Below are positions 24,857-37,500 of a stretch of DNA of 64,000 bases, one piece after another. The notes beneath the pieces are model-generated. The model did not search any database and was not told where the DNA came from. It saw nothing but the letters and a program-made list of their open reading frames with translations. The DNA is taken from positions 64,242,134 through 64,306,133 of the forward strand of contig NC_064435.1 of the NCBI RefSeq assembly GCF_023343835.1. Reading direction: 5' to 3'. This stretch comes from Lagopus muta (lineage: Eukaryota; Chordata; Aves; Galliformes; Phasianidae). Position 1 is the stretch's first letter. Every line of letters begins with the position of its first letter. The position numbers and the translations under genes are program-made.

Positions 24857-26836
24857 AATCATAGAATCACAGAACCATCGAGGTTGGAAAAGACCTTCAA
24901 GATCATCCAGTCCAACCACCCATCTATCACCAATATTTTCCACTAAACCACGTCCCTCAACATCTAAACATTTCTTGATCGCTTCCAGGGATGGTGACTC
25001 CACCACCTCCCTGGGCAGCCCAATCCAGTGCTGAACCACTCTCAGAGAAGAAGTATTTCCTAATGTCCAACCTGAGTCTCCCCTGGCGCAACTTGAGGCC
25101 ATTCCCTCTCATCACTAGTTACATGGGGAAGAGGCCGACCTCACCTCACCACAGTCTGCTATCAGATAATTGTAGAGAGTTATAAGGTCTACCTCTTCTT
25201 CTCTAGGCTAAACAATCATACTTCCCTCAGCCACTCCTCTTAAGACTTATGCTCTAGGTCTGTTTCCTCTGCACAGTCTTCTAGCCACTCTGCCTCAAGC
25301 CTGTAGTGTTGCCTGAGGTGGTTGTGTCCAAAGTGCAGGACCTGGCACTTGATTTTGTTGAACTTCATCCCATTGGAGTCAGCCCTGCTATCCATCCTAT
25401 CCACGTTGCTCTGAAGGGCCCTTCTACTTCCATGAAGATTGACGCTTCCTGCCAAGTTGGTGTCATCTGCTGACTGACCGAGCGTACACTCAATGCCCTC
25501 ATCCAGGTCATCAATAAAGATACTGAACAGGACAGGCTCTAGTAACCCCTGGGGAAACACACTTGTGACCAATCACCAGCTGTATTTAACTCCGTTCACC
25601 ACCACTCTCTGGGCCTGGCCATCCAGCCAGTTCTTTACCCAGCAATCACTATACCCATCCAAGTTATAGGCTGCCAACTTCTCCAGGAGAATATTGTGGG
25701 AGAAGGCTTTACTGTGTCAAAGGTTTTGCTGAAGTCTAGGCAGACTACATGAACAGTCTTTCCTTCATCCACCATGTGGATCATACAAGAAACCAGGTTG
25801 ACCAAGTAGGACCTGCCTTTCATGAACCCATAGTGGCTAGGCTTGGTCCCCTAGTTGTCCCACGTATGCCATGTGATCTCTCTCAAGATGATCTGCTCCA
25901 TAACCTCTCCTGGCACTGAGGTCAGGCTGACAGGCCTGTAGTTCCCTGGATCCTCCTTATACCCTTCTTGTAGATGGGAGTCACACTGGCAAGTCTGCAA
26001 TCCTCTGGGACCTCTCTGGTTGACCAGGAATGCTGACAGATGATGGAAAGCATCTTGGCCTACACCAGTTCCCTCAGCACCCTTGAGTAGATTCTATCTG
26101 GCCCCATGGACTTGTGGCAGTCCAGGTGGAGCAGTAGCTCTCTAACAGTTTGCAACTGAATCATGGGGGTTTATTCTGCTTCCCATCTGAGAAAAGATGG
26201 CTTCCAGGTCAGGATGTAGAGTACCCTGAGGATAACTGGTCTGACTTTTAAAAGACATGTAAAGAAGGTATTGAGAACCTCCGTCTCTTCCTTATCCGTG
26301 TTCCCCATGTTCCCCACCATATCCAAGACAGTTCTCTTTAGTCCTCCTCTTAGTGTATTTGTAAAGATTTTCTTCTCTTTTACTCCAACAGCCAAGTTGA
26401 GTTTAAGCTGGACTTTTGCCTTTCTAATTTTCTCCCTGCACATCCTAACAACTTCTTTTACTCAACTTGAGTTGCCTGTCCCTTCTTCTGCAGGAGGTAA
26501 ATTCTCTTTTTCACCTGGAGCCTCAGGAAAAGCTCCCCGTTCATCCACACGGGTCTTCTTCCTCACCAGCTCATCTTATGGCACAGAAGGCCTGCTCCTG
26601 CACCTTTGACTTCCTTCTTAAGGAACAACCAGCTTTCCTGAACCCTTTTACCTTTCAGGACTGAGTCCCAAGGAACTCTCCCTACCACTGTCCTCTGGAA
26701 ACCCAAGGTAATAGTTTTGCTGGCCCCCCTCCTGACTTTCCCAAAAATTGAGATCTCTACCATTTCATGGTCACTTTGCCCAAAACAGCTGCCTATCTCC
26801 ACATCTCCCACCAATCCTTCTCTGCAAACAGCAGAT
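24857..26836 (-). mobile_element. CR1 LINE, longest copy (about 2 kb, minus)
   Basis: The 3' end is at the left (AATCATAGAATCACAGAACC, then GAGGTTGGAAAAGACCTTC). Going rightward, the minus strand encodes successive parts of CR1 ORF2: the end of the protein (25102 leftward), the reverse transcriptase (about 25240-25943), the connecting region (about 26171-26443) and the end of the AP-type endonuclease (about 26563-26814). About 2 kb of the roughly 4.5 kb full-length element remains, and the copy is 5'-truncated inside the endonuclease. The recognisable pieces lie in three different frames, so the element cannot retrotranspose by itself. Its 3' end faces the 3' end of the plus CR1 at 23272-23710. 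Confidence 0.96.
25240..26814 (-). pseudogene. Broken CR1 ORF2 (endonuclease end and reverse transcriptase)
   Basis: ORF2 of CR1 normally supplies the endonuclease and reverse transcriptase for target-primed reverse transcription. Seen here on the minus strand: the endonuclease SDH motif (26767-26775, in GQSDHEMVE); the start of the RT with NYRPVSLT (25920-25943); motif A as LDFSKTFDTV (25711-25740), keeping its catalytic Asp; and the motif C region (25462-25473), which reads SADD where the family has FADD. The frame changes between motifs A and C, because the pieces at 25635-25823 and 25240-25572 are in different frames. Stops also separate the other pieces. It is a decayed pseudogene. Family assignment is confident; the exact number of indels would need an alignment to a consensus. 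Confidence 0.93.
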
Positions 26837-28948
26837 ATAAACAGAGCATCTCCCCTGTAGGCTCACAACCAAAAGAAGAGGAAAAGCATCTGAAGAAGTG
26901 CCTTAAAGAAGTGAAAAAGAAAAATATTTCTCCCAATCTGGAATGTAGTTGAAAAAGAACAAACCTTATCAGAGGATAAGGAGAAAGTAAAAAGTAAAAA
27001 AAATAAAAAAACCACTTTCAATCTTTGTCTGCTGTGGATGACCCTGATTGACTTTGAGACAGCAACAAAAGTCTAATCTTGTTTGTGTTGTATTGAGAGA
27101 TGGCTGGGGGAGATTGATGGTGAAAGGCTGGCCTCTGAGCTGAGCTCAGAATGACATGTGAAAAGTCAATTGTTTTAAAAGTTCCAAATACCATTACATT
27201 TTCTCTTGTAACTTTGCTTAAACCATTTAAATTCTCATCTACCCCACAAAGACATAAAGCAAATGTAATTACTGTTGCACCCCGAGGAAAATTCTGGGGG
27301 TCTCACTGGGAAAGGACTCTGTGGCTAGAGTAAGGAGTGAAGGCTGGCTGGTGAGAGCAAGGCAGATAAGAAGAAAAAGAAAAAAAGAGGTTAAAAACAA
27401 ACACGTGCAGATCACAGATATTTACAGTCAGTGGAGAATTTAACAAGCCAGATTTAATTATTAGCTAGTCCAGCATCCAGATGCATTTTTAGAAGAGACA
27501 TTCCTAGGTTAAGAAATTTTAAGAAATTGTAACTTACTTTGTTACTCCCAAGGCGGCAAAGCATGAGACTCAGATGCTCACTTGCCAGTGTTGAGTATCA
27601 CAGCTTGCTGGGACCCACTGCGTGAGCAGTTCCCAGACAGTGCTTTGTCAAGGCTCCTCTCTTAGTGGGAAAAGGACTGAATCATTTTGACTGAAGCCCC
27701 TTGATCCCTGTGAGATAGCTTCCCTTTTCGCAACAACAAAGTAGTGGAATAGCTCTGCCAAACAATTTCCTCCAGCAAAGCATCTTTGCTATGCTGGACT
27801 GTGTTTTTCCTGATATGGAGGATGAGCCTGCGAGAGCTGGGACTGCTCTGAGCTTTGGTGTGGGAATTATAGGTGACAAGAGGCAAGGGTATGGGCAAGA
27901 CATGGTACTAAATGCTCAGATAAAATATTTAAATACAAGGTTTTCCAATGGATGTGCTAGTCTGCTTGGTACCATGGCAAGTAATTGCCACTTAAAATAC
28001 ATGATGAGAAAAAGGAAGGTAGGAGACCAGGACAGTGAATACCAGAAATCATGGTTCTGCCTGGTCTGGAAAGTTGAGTACGAAGCAGATTTACAGATAG
28101 TCAAACTATCTTCACACCACATTGTGCTATGCAGGAAAGCTTTTTGGTTTTTGGGATGCTTCTACCGGCTTCTGGTGTCAGTGGTACCTTTACATCTCCA
28201 ATGCCACAGCTGTCTCAGGAAAAAAAGATCTTACCTTCTTAATCAGTGTCTGTTTTTAGAGTTCCTGATTAGCATACTGCTAACATGCCTTGCAATAAGG
28301 CATAATTATTTCCTTTTAAACTTCTCTTGTAAATTTCCTCTCTTTTCTCTTCAAAGGTGTTTTATTTATCAGAGCATAAATTCATACATCTTAGATCAGA
28401 GTACCTCATGCTTTTGCTTCAACACATCCTTAGCTATTAGAAACGATACGAAAGGCAAATATAATTGAATTCCTGCCCTTGCTGCTTACTAGCTTTGTGG
28501 TTCACCCTTTTGGTTCAGAGCTCCTGTACTTTATCTATTCCTTTACTAGCTTTTGAATTTTTCTCTAAGAAGTTGTTACTTCTCTTGGAAAGGCAGTGCC
28601 CTGCCTAATGTTGTATTCCCCACCTCCATTCCTGCTTTTTTTTTTTCCTCCTTAAGGAGGACTTGTTGAAAACTTTTGAGCCAAAATTCAGTTTTGCATT
28701 GCAGCAGAATAGTTTTACAATGCATATGCTCCAGTACTTCAAGCATTAAGCCCAAGGCAAATCTTGCTCTTCTAGCAGATAACCATGTTCCTCCTGTTTG
28801 CTCACCTGACCTTGCTTTGTGCTTCCTTCTGCCTTTTCTCCCCAAAAGCTCTGGATGCTGAGCCATAATGAGGCAATGTAGGGGAAGATGAAGAACTGCA
28901 TGATCGAAGATAGAGGGAGACTTGTGGTGGGATGAAGTGGGGTCACTC
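26837..28948. other. Unique DNA with A-rich tracts and a long chance ORF
   Basis: A-rich low-complexity DNA lies at about 26975-27012 and 27365-27385. A 225-codon plus-strand frame (27791-28468) is listed separately. A T run of about 12 lies near 28628. No transposon recognised. Confidence 0.55.
27791..28468 (+). other. Unsupported 225-codon open frame
   Basis: The longest ATG-initiated frame in the window. The predicted peptide is rich in Cys, Leu, Phe and Ser, and its second half is hydrophobic. It has no motif, signal peptide or repeat that I recognise. Several other frames on the opposite strand across 27662-28122 are also open, so stop codons are locally sparse. No promoter, splice pattern or polyadenylation signal supports it. 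A frame this long is somewhat unexpected in AT-rich DNA, so it is recorded, but a chance origin is more likely than a gene. Confidence 0.12.
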
Positions 28949-29430
28949 ATCACAGAATCACCAAGGTTGGAAAAGACGTCCAAGCTCATTCAGTTCAGCC
29001 ATCTACCTATCAGCAATATTTCTCCATTAAACCACATCCCTCAGTACGACGTTAAACATTTCTTGAACATCTCCAGAGCAGTGATTCCAGTACTTCTCTG
29101 AGCAGCCCAAATGCCTGACCACTTTTACAGAGAAGAAATTTTTCCTAATATTCAACCTGAACCTGCAACTTGAGACCCATTCCCTCTAGTCCTATTCCTG
29201 TTATGCAGGAGAAGAGGCTGACTCCCACCTCACCACAACCTTCTGTCAGGTTGTTGTAGAGACTGATAAGGCCTCCCCTGAACTTCCTATTCTCCACACT
29301 CAGCAATCCCAGTTCCCTTGGCCATTCCCCATGAGACTTGTGCTCCAGACCCCTCACAGCTTCATTGCCCTTCTCTGGGCAAACTCCAGGATCTCAGGGT
29401 CTGTCTTGTAGTGAAGGGCTCAAAATGGAT
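28949..29430 (-). mobile_element. CR1 LINE 3' fragment (minus)
   Basis: Begins with ATCACAGAATCACCAAGG and GTTGGAAAAGACGTCC, runs through AACATTTCTTGAACATCTCC and a CCTAATATTCAACCTGAACC segment, and ends near TCTTGTAGTGAAGGGCTC. Minus-strand translation around 29145-29357 gives LGLLSVENRKFRGGLI, the CR1 ORF2 C-terminal pattern ([16 protein letters not shown] in the family), but frames are broken. About 480 bp long and 5'-truncated. Confidence 0.95.
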
Positions 29431-31878
29431 CCTCCTGGAAACTGCTGTGACGTAAAGAGATATAACTCCAGTCTCTGTACAGTATTTCAGCGTGGTTTGT
29501 GGCATTGCAGCTTCTACTTGCTATCCTTGAATGTCGTACAGAGAATAAAACGAGTATTATCAGTCTGTATAAATCTTTGGGACCTCTGACAATAACTTAT
29601 ACTGCTTTGCATTTTTTTTGCGACTTATTTGGGAAATGCTGCAGCAGCATGCAACTGAGTGCAGAGCAGCATGGAGATGTAGGATTTGGTGAGGAGAGGA
29701 AAGATGGTATATTAAGCATACAGTCACCACAACTCACTGTTGCATTGTTGTTGTTTTTGTTGTGTTCTTCCCAGAGCACTTACTTTTGGCATTGTTATGA
29801 ATAGTAGCATCCAATTAATGACTATCTTTAAATCCTTAACAACTCAATGGTTTTGAAAAGTGCACATCCAGAAGACATTGTTCCTCTGGATTTTTGAAGT
29901 GTATCTGAAACCCAAACTCTAAGCTTAATTGTGTTTTTGTTTGAATATTTTTAAATTCTGTAGTGAATTTCTGTATTTTGATGCATGTTATTGTAGGAAA
30001 ATAATTCAGAGAAATATTGTGTTCACTGCAAATTATTTTTTTTTTGCAAGAACACCTACAGATTTAGATAACCAAAGGGAAAAGCAAATCTGAATTACCA
30101 AAGGAGCAAACAAATTGCTAAGTCATCATGCTACTGCAATCTGCAAGTTGGTGTTAAGTTTTTAGCTGAAAGGCTTCATTTTTAGGTGTTTTACTAACAC
30201 CTGATCATCCATTGGAGGACAAACATATCAGTCATAAATTTGTTAAACTGAACTGCATGGCATGCCCTTTCATTTTCACATTCAGCGAAGTCTGAGTTCC
30301 TCATAAAGTTTTGTAGAAAATCCTTCAGGGCAGCTGTCTAAATTAAAGGGGGGAATTACTCAGAAGGCAAGGAAGGCCACCAACAATGCAGTGATAAGCT
30401 GTCTCTCTCTGCTTAATAATTTTTTTGCCTGGCCTGTTCTATCACAGTGTTAGAGATATTACCCAAAGTAAGTAATACGATGCACCATTAAACACATAAT
30501 GCTGTAAATAATTAAGACATGCAATGTTAAAACTTTGGGTAGAATGTAATTACTGTACTCCATGGAAAATCAACGGCTATTTTAGCAACATAAAATAAAC
30601 ACTAAAAACATTGTTTTAAGAATACACAAAGCTGGTGACTGCTTTATAATTGTATTTTATAGGCTGTTTTTAGTTTTGGTCAGATGAGATGTAGAAGCTC
30701 ACATAAAGAAATTAATTTTCTAAAATTGTCTGTCATGAAGATTGGCTCTTTGTTTGAGTAATGAGGAATGCTGTCTGCTTCAGTCAGCAGCTGCAGAATG
30801 CAGAAATTCATGCTAGAGTGAAATGCACACTTTCGGGTGCTCAACAGGAGTGAGCGTGTTTCATTACCTGCACCGTGTGCTGAAACTCCCTCTTGCTAGT
30901 TTAGAGCATAAGGCATGCTTATTACTGTAATTAAAGTGTCAACATATCCAAGGTTTACACTGGTGATAAAGTATGAATTCAGGTAAGGAACGAAACCTTT
31001 ATGCTTTTTATTCTGGTCTGAAGAACTGGGAGCTCAAAGACTGAAATCTACAGAAATTAAGATCATTCAGTTGAACTAAATAACGTGATAAATTTGAAAC
31101 GTGAATTTACCATATTCTACCCGAATCTCCAGCTGGAGTTATGCTAGGAATTTGTATGAATGCATTACATGTAGGCCCTTTCTAGACTTATTTTCCAACT
31201 GGTACTTCACATCTATGTGCTTAACAGCAGATCTGCTGAAGATGAAATACTTGTTTTCCAATTACTTTTGATTAGGCAGATCTTTCACTCAATTGGATTT
31301 ACCTTTTAAAGAATTTTAAACCAAAACCAAGTGAAAGCCTGTAAAACTAGTATGCTGGCCTGTACATCACCTTAGCATTTTATTTGCATGCACTGCCTGG
31401 GCTGCAGGGAGGGGCTCAGGGGAGGCAGATGATGCAGGCAGATCATCTAGAAACCCTTGTCTGTGATATTTCCTGATTTAGGAAGTTGAATGGGGAGGAC
31501 AGAATCTTGTGACTGGGGCTGAAGAACTTCTTGAGTACCACAGAAGCTTGAGCAGCCCACAGAGACATTGGGAAAATGTATTCACACCCAGGCTTCATGA
31601 AGTTTAGGAGAATTATTCTAGATCCTATGCTGAGCTGAGATCAGAACGAGTCCCCTTATGTGGCTAGCAACAGGATGTCCTCTTTTCAAGGCTTTGTACT
31701 TGGGGAATTGCATTTCCTGGACAGCCCAGCAGTGACTGGGCAGCAGACATTTTCAGGACACACTGAAAGGCTTTCCTCATCTGCTTGCCATTTATTTCAG
31801 TTGTTTTACTTTGTTTTTAATTATGTTTTTTTTTCCAGCATTGTGTTTGCTGATTTACATTACTGTCTCTAATAAATA

Positions 31879-31889
31879 GCCATGGCAAC
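31879..31889. promoter_or_regulatory. Possible half RFX/X-box motif
   Basis: GCCATGGCAAC matches one complete half and part of the other half of the RFX palindrome GTTGCCATGGCAAC. It is a motif match only; no functional evidence is visible. Confidence 0.25.
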
Positions 31890-32172
31890 AGGTGTTGTAA
31901 AGATTAGTCAGATAAATAAATGGTGTGTTTAGTGTGCATTCTTGTGTGCAATTCCATTAAAATGAATAACTCTAATAAGCACCCGGCAGGCATGTTTCAG
32001 TGTTTGGGTAATGCACCAGGAGTACAACGCTCTGGTAAAGAATAGATTCTTTCAAATCTGGATGATTAATTCCTTTCTTTTTCCTTTTTATTCTTTGAAA
32101 TAATTAACTCTTGCAATCTTGTTTGTCATTTAGAAACCTCTGAAAAACAGCAGAAGTTGGTTTTTTTCTGTG

Positions 32173-32191
32173 TTTTTTTTTTTTTTTTTTT
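32173..32191. repeat. Poly(T) run of 19
   Basis: Nineteen T followed by five C. Free-standing homopolymer with no gene body attached. Confidence 0.9.
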
Positions 32192-33803
32192 CCCCCAGTG
32201 TTTCCTGTAATAATTAGAATACTTTGCAGTCATCCATTAAAAGGATGAAACCGAGAGTTGTTCTTTAAGATTCAGCCTCTCACCTAGTAAGCAGCAAGCA
32301 ATCCATGGGCTTTTTTCCCCAACATTTTTATAAAAAGAAAATATTTGTGTAACCTCTCTTCTCTATTTTATGCTTCTACAACCATGAAGGTTTCCCTCCT
32401 CCCCTCCTTGATACTCATTTCATGTGACTAAAGAAATAAAAATTGACATTGATGGTTCTTGAATTAATTACTCTGTGATTATTGAAACTCTGAAGAAGGG
32501 ATGGCTGCTCACGTCAATGTACTTTATAGCTTTATTTCATAGCATAAAACACCATATTTTTGAAGTTAATATTCAGCTGGCATTTTGTAGTGCCCAGACT
32601 TTCAAGTTGCTCACAACAGAATTACTTGGATTTCATTTAAAAACAACAACAAACATCTTTCGTTAGCCTTTGAAGTACATGTTTTTGTGCACAGACTTTC
32701 TCAAATCATTGAATTTTGTAGCTTTCTCATCCTTTTGTATTTTATTTTTAATTGTTTTTGACATGAAGATGGAGTTTATTAAGATAAGTTTATTCTTGTG
32801 AGGCCTACGCTTACTTGAGCAAGCTAAAAACAGCTTCTCTGACATTTGACATTCTAAAGTCATTTGTGAGACATTCAATTCATGATGCGTGTGGCTACGT
32901 GCAGGCATGGATGAGCACTCAGTTTATCATCAATTTATCCTCTACTTAGAAGTAAGCTTTTTAAAAACATACATATTGTGCTCTGTGTGGTGTTGTATTT
33001 GGGAAAATAAAAGGTATTGCTCTTATGCCAGGCTCCTGGTAGTGGTCTCATGGTCTGAATCTAAGATTCTTACAGAAGAAAGAAGAAAACATGACCAGCT
33101 TTTTTGTTTGTTTGTAAAGAGCAAAAAGATGTCTGTTCAAATTATCAGGTATCTGAGTATTTTTCATGACAATTTTCTTTTGGTACAATTAATGTTAACT
33201 GGAGGTTTCACATATGTATTTTTTGCAATGTCATGCATTTTGCAGAAGTTAACTAAGATCCTGCTTTCATTCTGTGCCCCAAAGCCTGGCACACTGTGTG
33301 AGCTGTCTCCTCTTTTTTTCTCTTTGAAATGGGAATGGCCAATGTGCTCAATGGAGAGAAAGGCAACAGTTTGTTTCTGTGTATGGAGCAGATACTCCTA
33401 AATGGAAATCTTCATTTAAAAATCCCATTAGAATGGGGCCTCTATAAGGAAGAGCCTGCTGATTTGTTGTCTGTATGGGTGTTACATTGCTCAGTCAGCT
33501 CAGACACTGGAGGGATCGTAATACAGCAAAACCCCAATGCTGCTTTTTAAAGTGTTTGACCAAAATGGGAAGATATCGGAAGAGACAGTTCAACTCAGTG
33601 CTCACATCAAACATACTGTCTGAGAATGTTGATGGGAAAGAAAAAAAAAACAACGAAAGAAAGAGAGTCTGTTTGAGGACAGCATGAGCATATGATGTGA
33701 TCTAATTTTTCAGCAGAGAAGGTAACTAAGCATTGGAACAATTTATTATAAATGAAGTTTTCAATTCAAAAGTTGATTTCTCAGCAGAAGATGTATTCCT
33801 TTT

Positions 33804-33832
33804 CAAACAAACAAACAAACAAAGAAACAAAA
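33804..33832. repeat. (CAAA)n microsatellite
   Basis: Four to five CAAA units with one G interruption (AAAGAAAC) at the right end. Confidence 0.85.
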
Positions 33833-36800
33833 CAATCTACAATACTGGTTCTGAAATTCATGAGGAGTATCTTGTGAATTGAGGAAGTGGGGAGTGGGCA
33901 GACTGAGTGCCACTGTTGGTACACATGGCTGTTACTGTGAGTTGTTTCTGGAAAAGGACAATTTGAAATTTCAAGTTTTTGCTTCCTACCACACTCTGGG
34001 TCAGAAATACCAAAAGCCTCCAATGAAACAGGAGGCCTCTGATAGCTGTTTAATAAAACAGTACTTTTTTAGTCCCTTCTGTGCAGATGGGACCCGTAGT
34101 GCAGTGTTTTGTTATGAATAGATCCCCATGAAATGCCTGCTCTCTGTAATGTGGCGTGAATTTGGGATGAGTTTGGGTTGGTTTCATTTCATTTAGTTAT
34201 TACAGCTGGCAGGGGAACAGGCTACTCCTGTAGCTCTTTATATGAGCCAATAACGTTATGTAAAATACAGCCAGTTGATAATATTCACGTTTGGACAATC
34301 TAGCCATAGGAGGTCACTGAATATATAAAAACTTTGGCGTTCAGCCCAGTTTGGTAACTTGACCTTTAATGCAGAGAGCCAAAGACATACGGGTTGGTGG
34401 GACAGAGAGCAAAGTCGTGTGTTTCTGTCAGTTCAGATGCTTTTATTCATGCAAGCTGGAGTGATTTTCAGTATGTCTCAATTGCGTAACTGGAAATGTT
34501 TGCAAATAGGCATGCTGTTGAAATGATCAGCTAATGAGGTGAAAATAAATTCTAGCCAAATGTTCATGTATTAATTTATTTTTTGCTTGCAGCTTGAGCC
34601 TCTACACTTATTCCTTATTATTTATATAACTGACCCATGTCTTAAGCAGCTCAATGAAGAGTAAACTGCTGTAGAGGCATAGGCTATCAAACCGATAATA
34701 TTAATTGGCAGAGGATGTGTCATATCATGACATGGTTGTTATGGGATGCGGGACTTGACTTAAGTCACATAAAAGTCATAAATACCCATGGATTTGCTGA
34801 GGGCTAGGATTGGAGGCTGCAGTATGCCTTAGACCAGTGGGATTACAGAGATTTTTTTGAGTCATGTTAATAAATCGTATTGCTTGGGGGAGAGTGTTTG
34901 AATGCAGTGGAACACTTTCCTTAATGGAGGCAATTTTGATCATTATGAGATGTGAAAAGCACCCTGTCTCAAAGTACACTGAACAAGCCTTTCTTGTTAA
35001 AATCATGTCTTATTGCAAAGCATAATATATTGTGGAAATGGAAACCTGTGTGTGGATTAGACAACTGACAGGTACAATACAATGAATCCATTGGAGAATT
35101 TAGACAGGGTTTTATGCTGTTTACAGAATATGAAGGGCATTTGGTGGAATTTGCCTATTTCTATAGCATGCACAATTATTGATATGTTAAGCACAGTGCA
35201 CTTACTTTAGAGCAATATAATCTGTTTTTTAAATGTTTAGTTGCATATACTTATGTATCACTTGCATATCAATTCCTTTCCTTTCTTGCCTAGCAAAATC
35301 AATTTACTCAAACTACAGCAGATTATTCTTCTGGTACATGATTCAAGTTATTTTAAAGGAAACTGTGATTTTCCTCAGACCATTACAGGAGTACTTCTAA
35401 ATAATGAAAATGATGGAAAGAACTTCCCAGCCAAGCATTGACAAGCACTGATTCGTTTAGCTATGGCCAGCCTCTGTAAAGGATATGGGTACTATCTGTG
35501 CCACTTTAAAACTCCATCTGAAGTGAGCTTCGTAACCTGCACTGTAATACGATCTAACTTTCTCCTTGTCAGAAGCTGCGCAGCCTAAACTTGAGACAAC
35601 CGAGCATCTTGACATCTTCTGGTAAACCTGGCTCTCAGTTGGGATAGGCCACATCCTATATATGCTATGTATTGGTGACATACCCTTTATAATAGGTATT
35701 TCATTGACATAGGAAATAGTAGGTTCTAGAGCCCCTGTTTGAGGTCAGTCAGTAGGCTACTGGGAAATTAGCTTTAATTGAAACTGAGAGAGGTGTTACA
35801 ATTGTATTTCAGAAAGAATGTGTTTAACATGTTTCTGTTCTAAATTTGCACTCAGAAATATGCATCATAGTGAAGATCTGATTAGAGGCATATTGCTGGC
35901 TCAGGTGCATGTTAAGGTTTGAAAGTATGCATATTTTTCCCCACAAATACTAGGAACTGGAGAGATAAGAACGTAAGCTGATCTGCATTTATATGTCAAA
36001 AATTGCTAGAAGTCTTTCATTTATCCTTCCAGATCAAGAATGACTTAGAAGAATAAACACATAAATAGCATGTGTTGTCTCCCAACACCTCTACTCCCAC
36101 ACCCCAGCAATTATCTTAGACTTCATTGTACTAATTTTATTTAAAATTATTTTCATCATTTCCAAAATGCTGCAGTCATTCAATCTTAGATGCAGTAACT
36201 ATTTAAGAGCCTGAACCATGAATTCTCAGTGCATTGCAAGCTTCTACTGCAGGGATTTTATGATAAAGCAACCTGGTGGTAGTTGCAGCTAAATTGATTG
36301 TATCAGTAATGGGCTTATGGGCAATAGGTTTGCAGCAAACTGCTTGCTGAGTCACCCAGTACTTTCCTTACAAAGGAGACATGGAAAGCATGCTCTGAAG
36401 GCTAATAAAAATTGCAGTGTGAACATCTCATGCATGGAATGAATGACTCCATAAACAGACTTGTAGCGTAACTGGAGTTTCCAGGCCATATAATCAAAGC
36501 TTAGCAAACCTTTTTTGGACTTGAGAATGTGTTTTGGTGTGCAAGCACATTGGGTAGAGTACCGTGGCATAAAATTATATTTTCTTCAGAAGCTACTCAT
36601 CCTACAAATAATTTCAGTACCAAAATGAGCAGTCTACATCAATCTCACTATTCTTTTCACAGCATAATTTACTTCCACTGTTCTCTTTCCATTTACAAGT
36701 TCCCTGCTCAGTTCCTCTGGTTCTGCTGGTGATAATAAGAAGTACCACAAGGGAAATGGTAGAAATGAGATTGTGAAATGGAATTTAAGGAAATTGTACT

Positions 36801-37039
36801 GTGCGGTGCAGGAAAATGCAGGTAATTTGGAAGCACGACTGCTTTATTTGTTTTAAAAGAGTGTCTAGCATGCTATCAGCCAGCGCTGCAACTTGTTGGA
36901 TCATCTCAGTGGCCATAATATCAGTAGTAGGTCAAACAGGAAAATTATAAGCTTTTCTGTACAGTTTGAGTCCTACCTCCCTTTTTTGAATTAGAAACAA
37001 GGAAAAAATATCAATTTTTAATTCTGTGATAGTTGAACA

Positions 37040-37500
37040 GTTAAAATTTGTAAGTCAATGAGGGTATTAGGAGTGAAAAAGAGGATGTGAAGTAGTAAGA
37101 GAAGATAACTAGCAGAATTTAGATAACTAACTGCATTAGAATGTGGCAAGACATTGATGAGGATTATAGAGCTTGGCTACCAAACTCAATGAATGGAATT
37201 CATTAACATAAGATGGAGAAATAGAAAGAGCTGGAGTGTGAAGAGCACAGACAAAGAACCTAAGGAAGGAGAGCCGTGGAGTAGGCAATAGCCAAAGATA
37301 AAATGGTGAGAAGTTTCTCTTTGAGTCTGAGCTGGCCTAAAGTTTTGGGGGGCACATAAGTAGAAAAAAGAAAATGGAGCATGAATCCACAGTTTGGAAG
37401 TTTAGAGGAAGGTTTAGGTAGGATAGATGCAAAAATCACAAGTAGTGCAACAGATGGTGTGGGAGAAAGATGATGGCGACTGGAAAACGGCATAGAAGTG
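37040..37500. other. Purine-rich strand block
   Basis: About 450 bases in which the plus strand is clearly A+G rich, unlike the T-rich surroundings. No repeat family is recognised, and the minus-strand frame at 37260-37493 has no domain. It could be an inverted segment, an old insertion or chance. Confidence 0.4.

Noticed and set aside
24737..25102. 121-codon minus frame as a host gene
   Set aside because: Its middle (VVQHWIGLPREVVESPSLEA) is the CR1 ORF2 C-terminus; it belongs to the transposon.
31127..31138. 12-bp palindrome CTCCAGCTGGAG
   Set aside because: Palindromes of 12 bp without a loop are expected a few times in 64 kb.
32889..33401. 170-codon plus frame
   Set aside because: No recognisable domain; sequence looks like random translation of AT-rich DNA.
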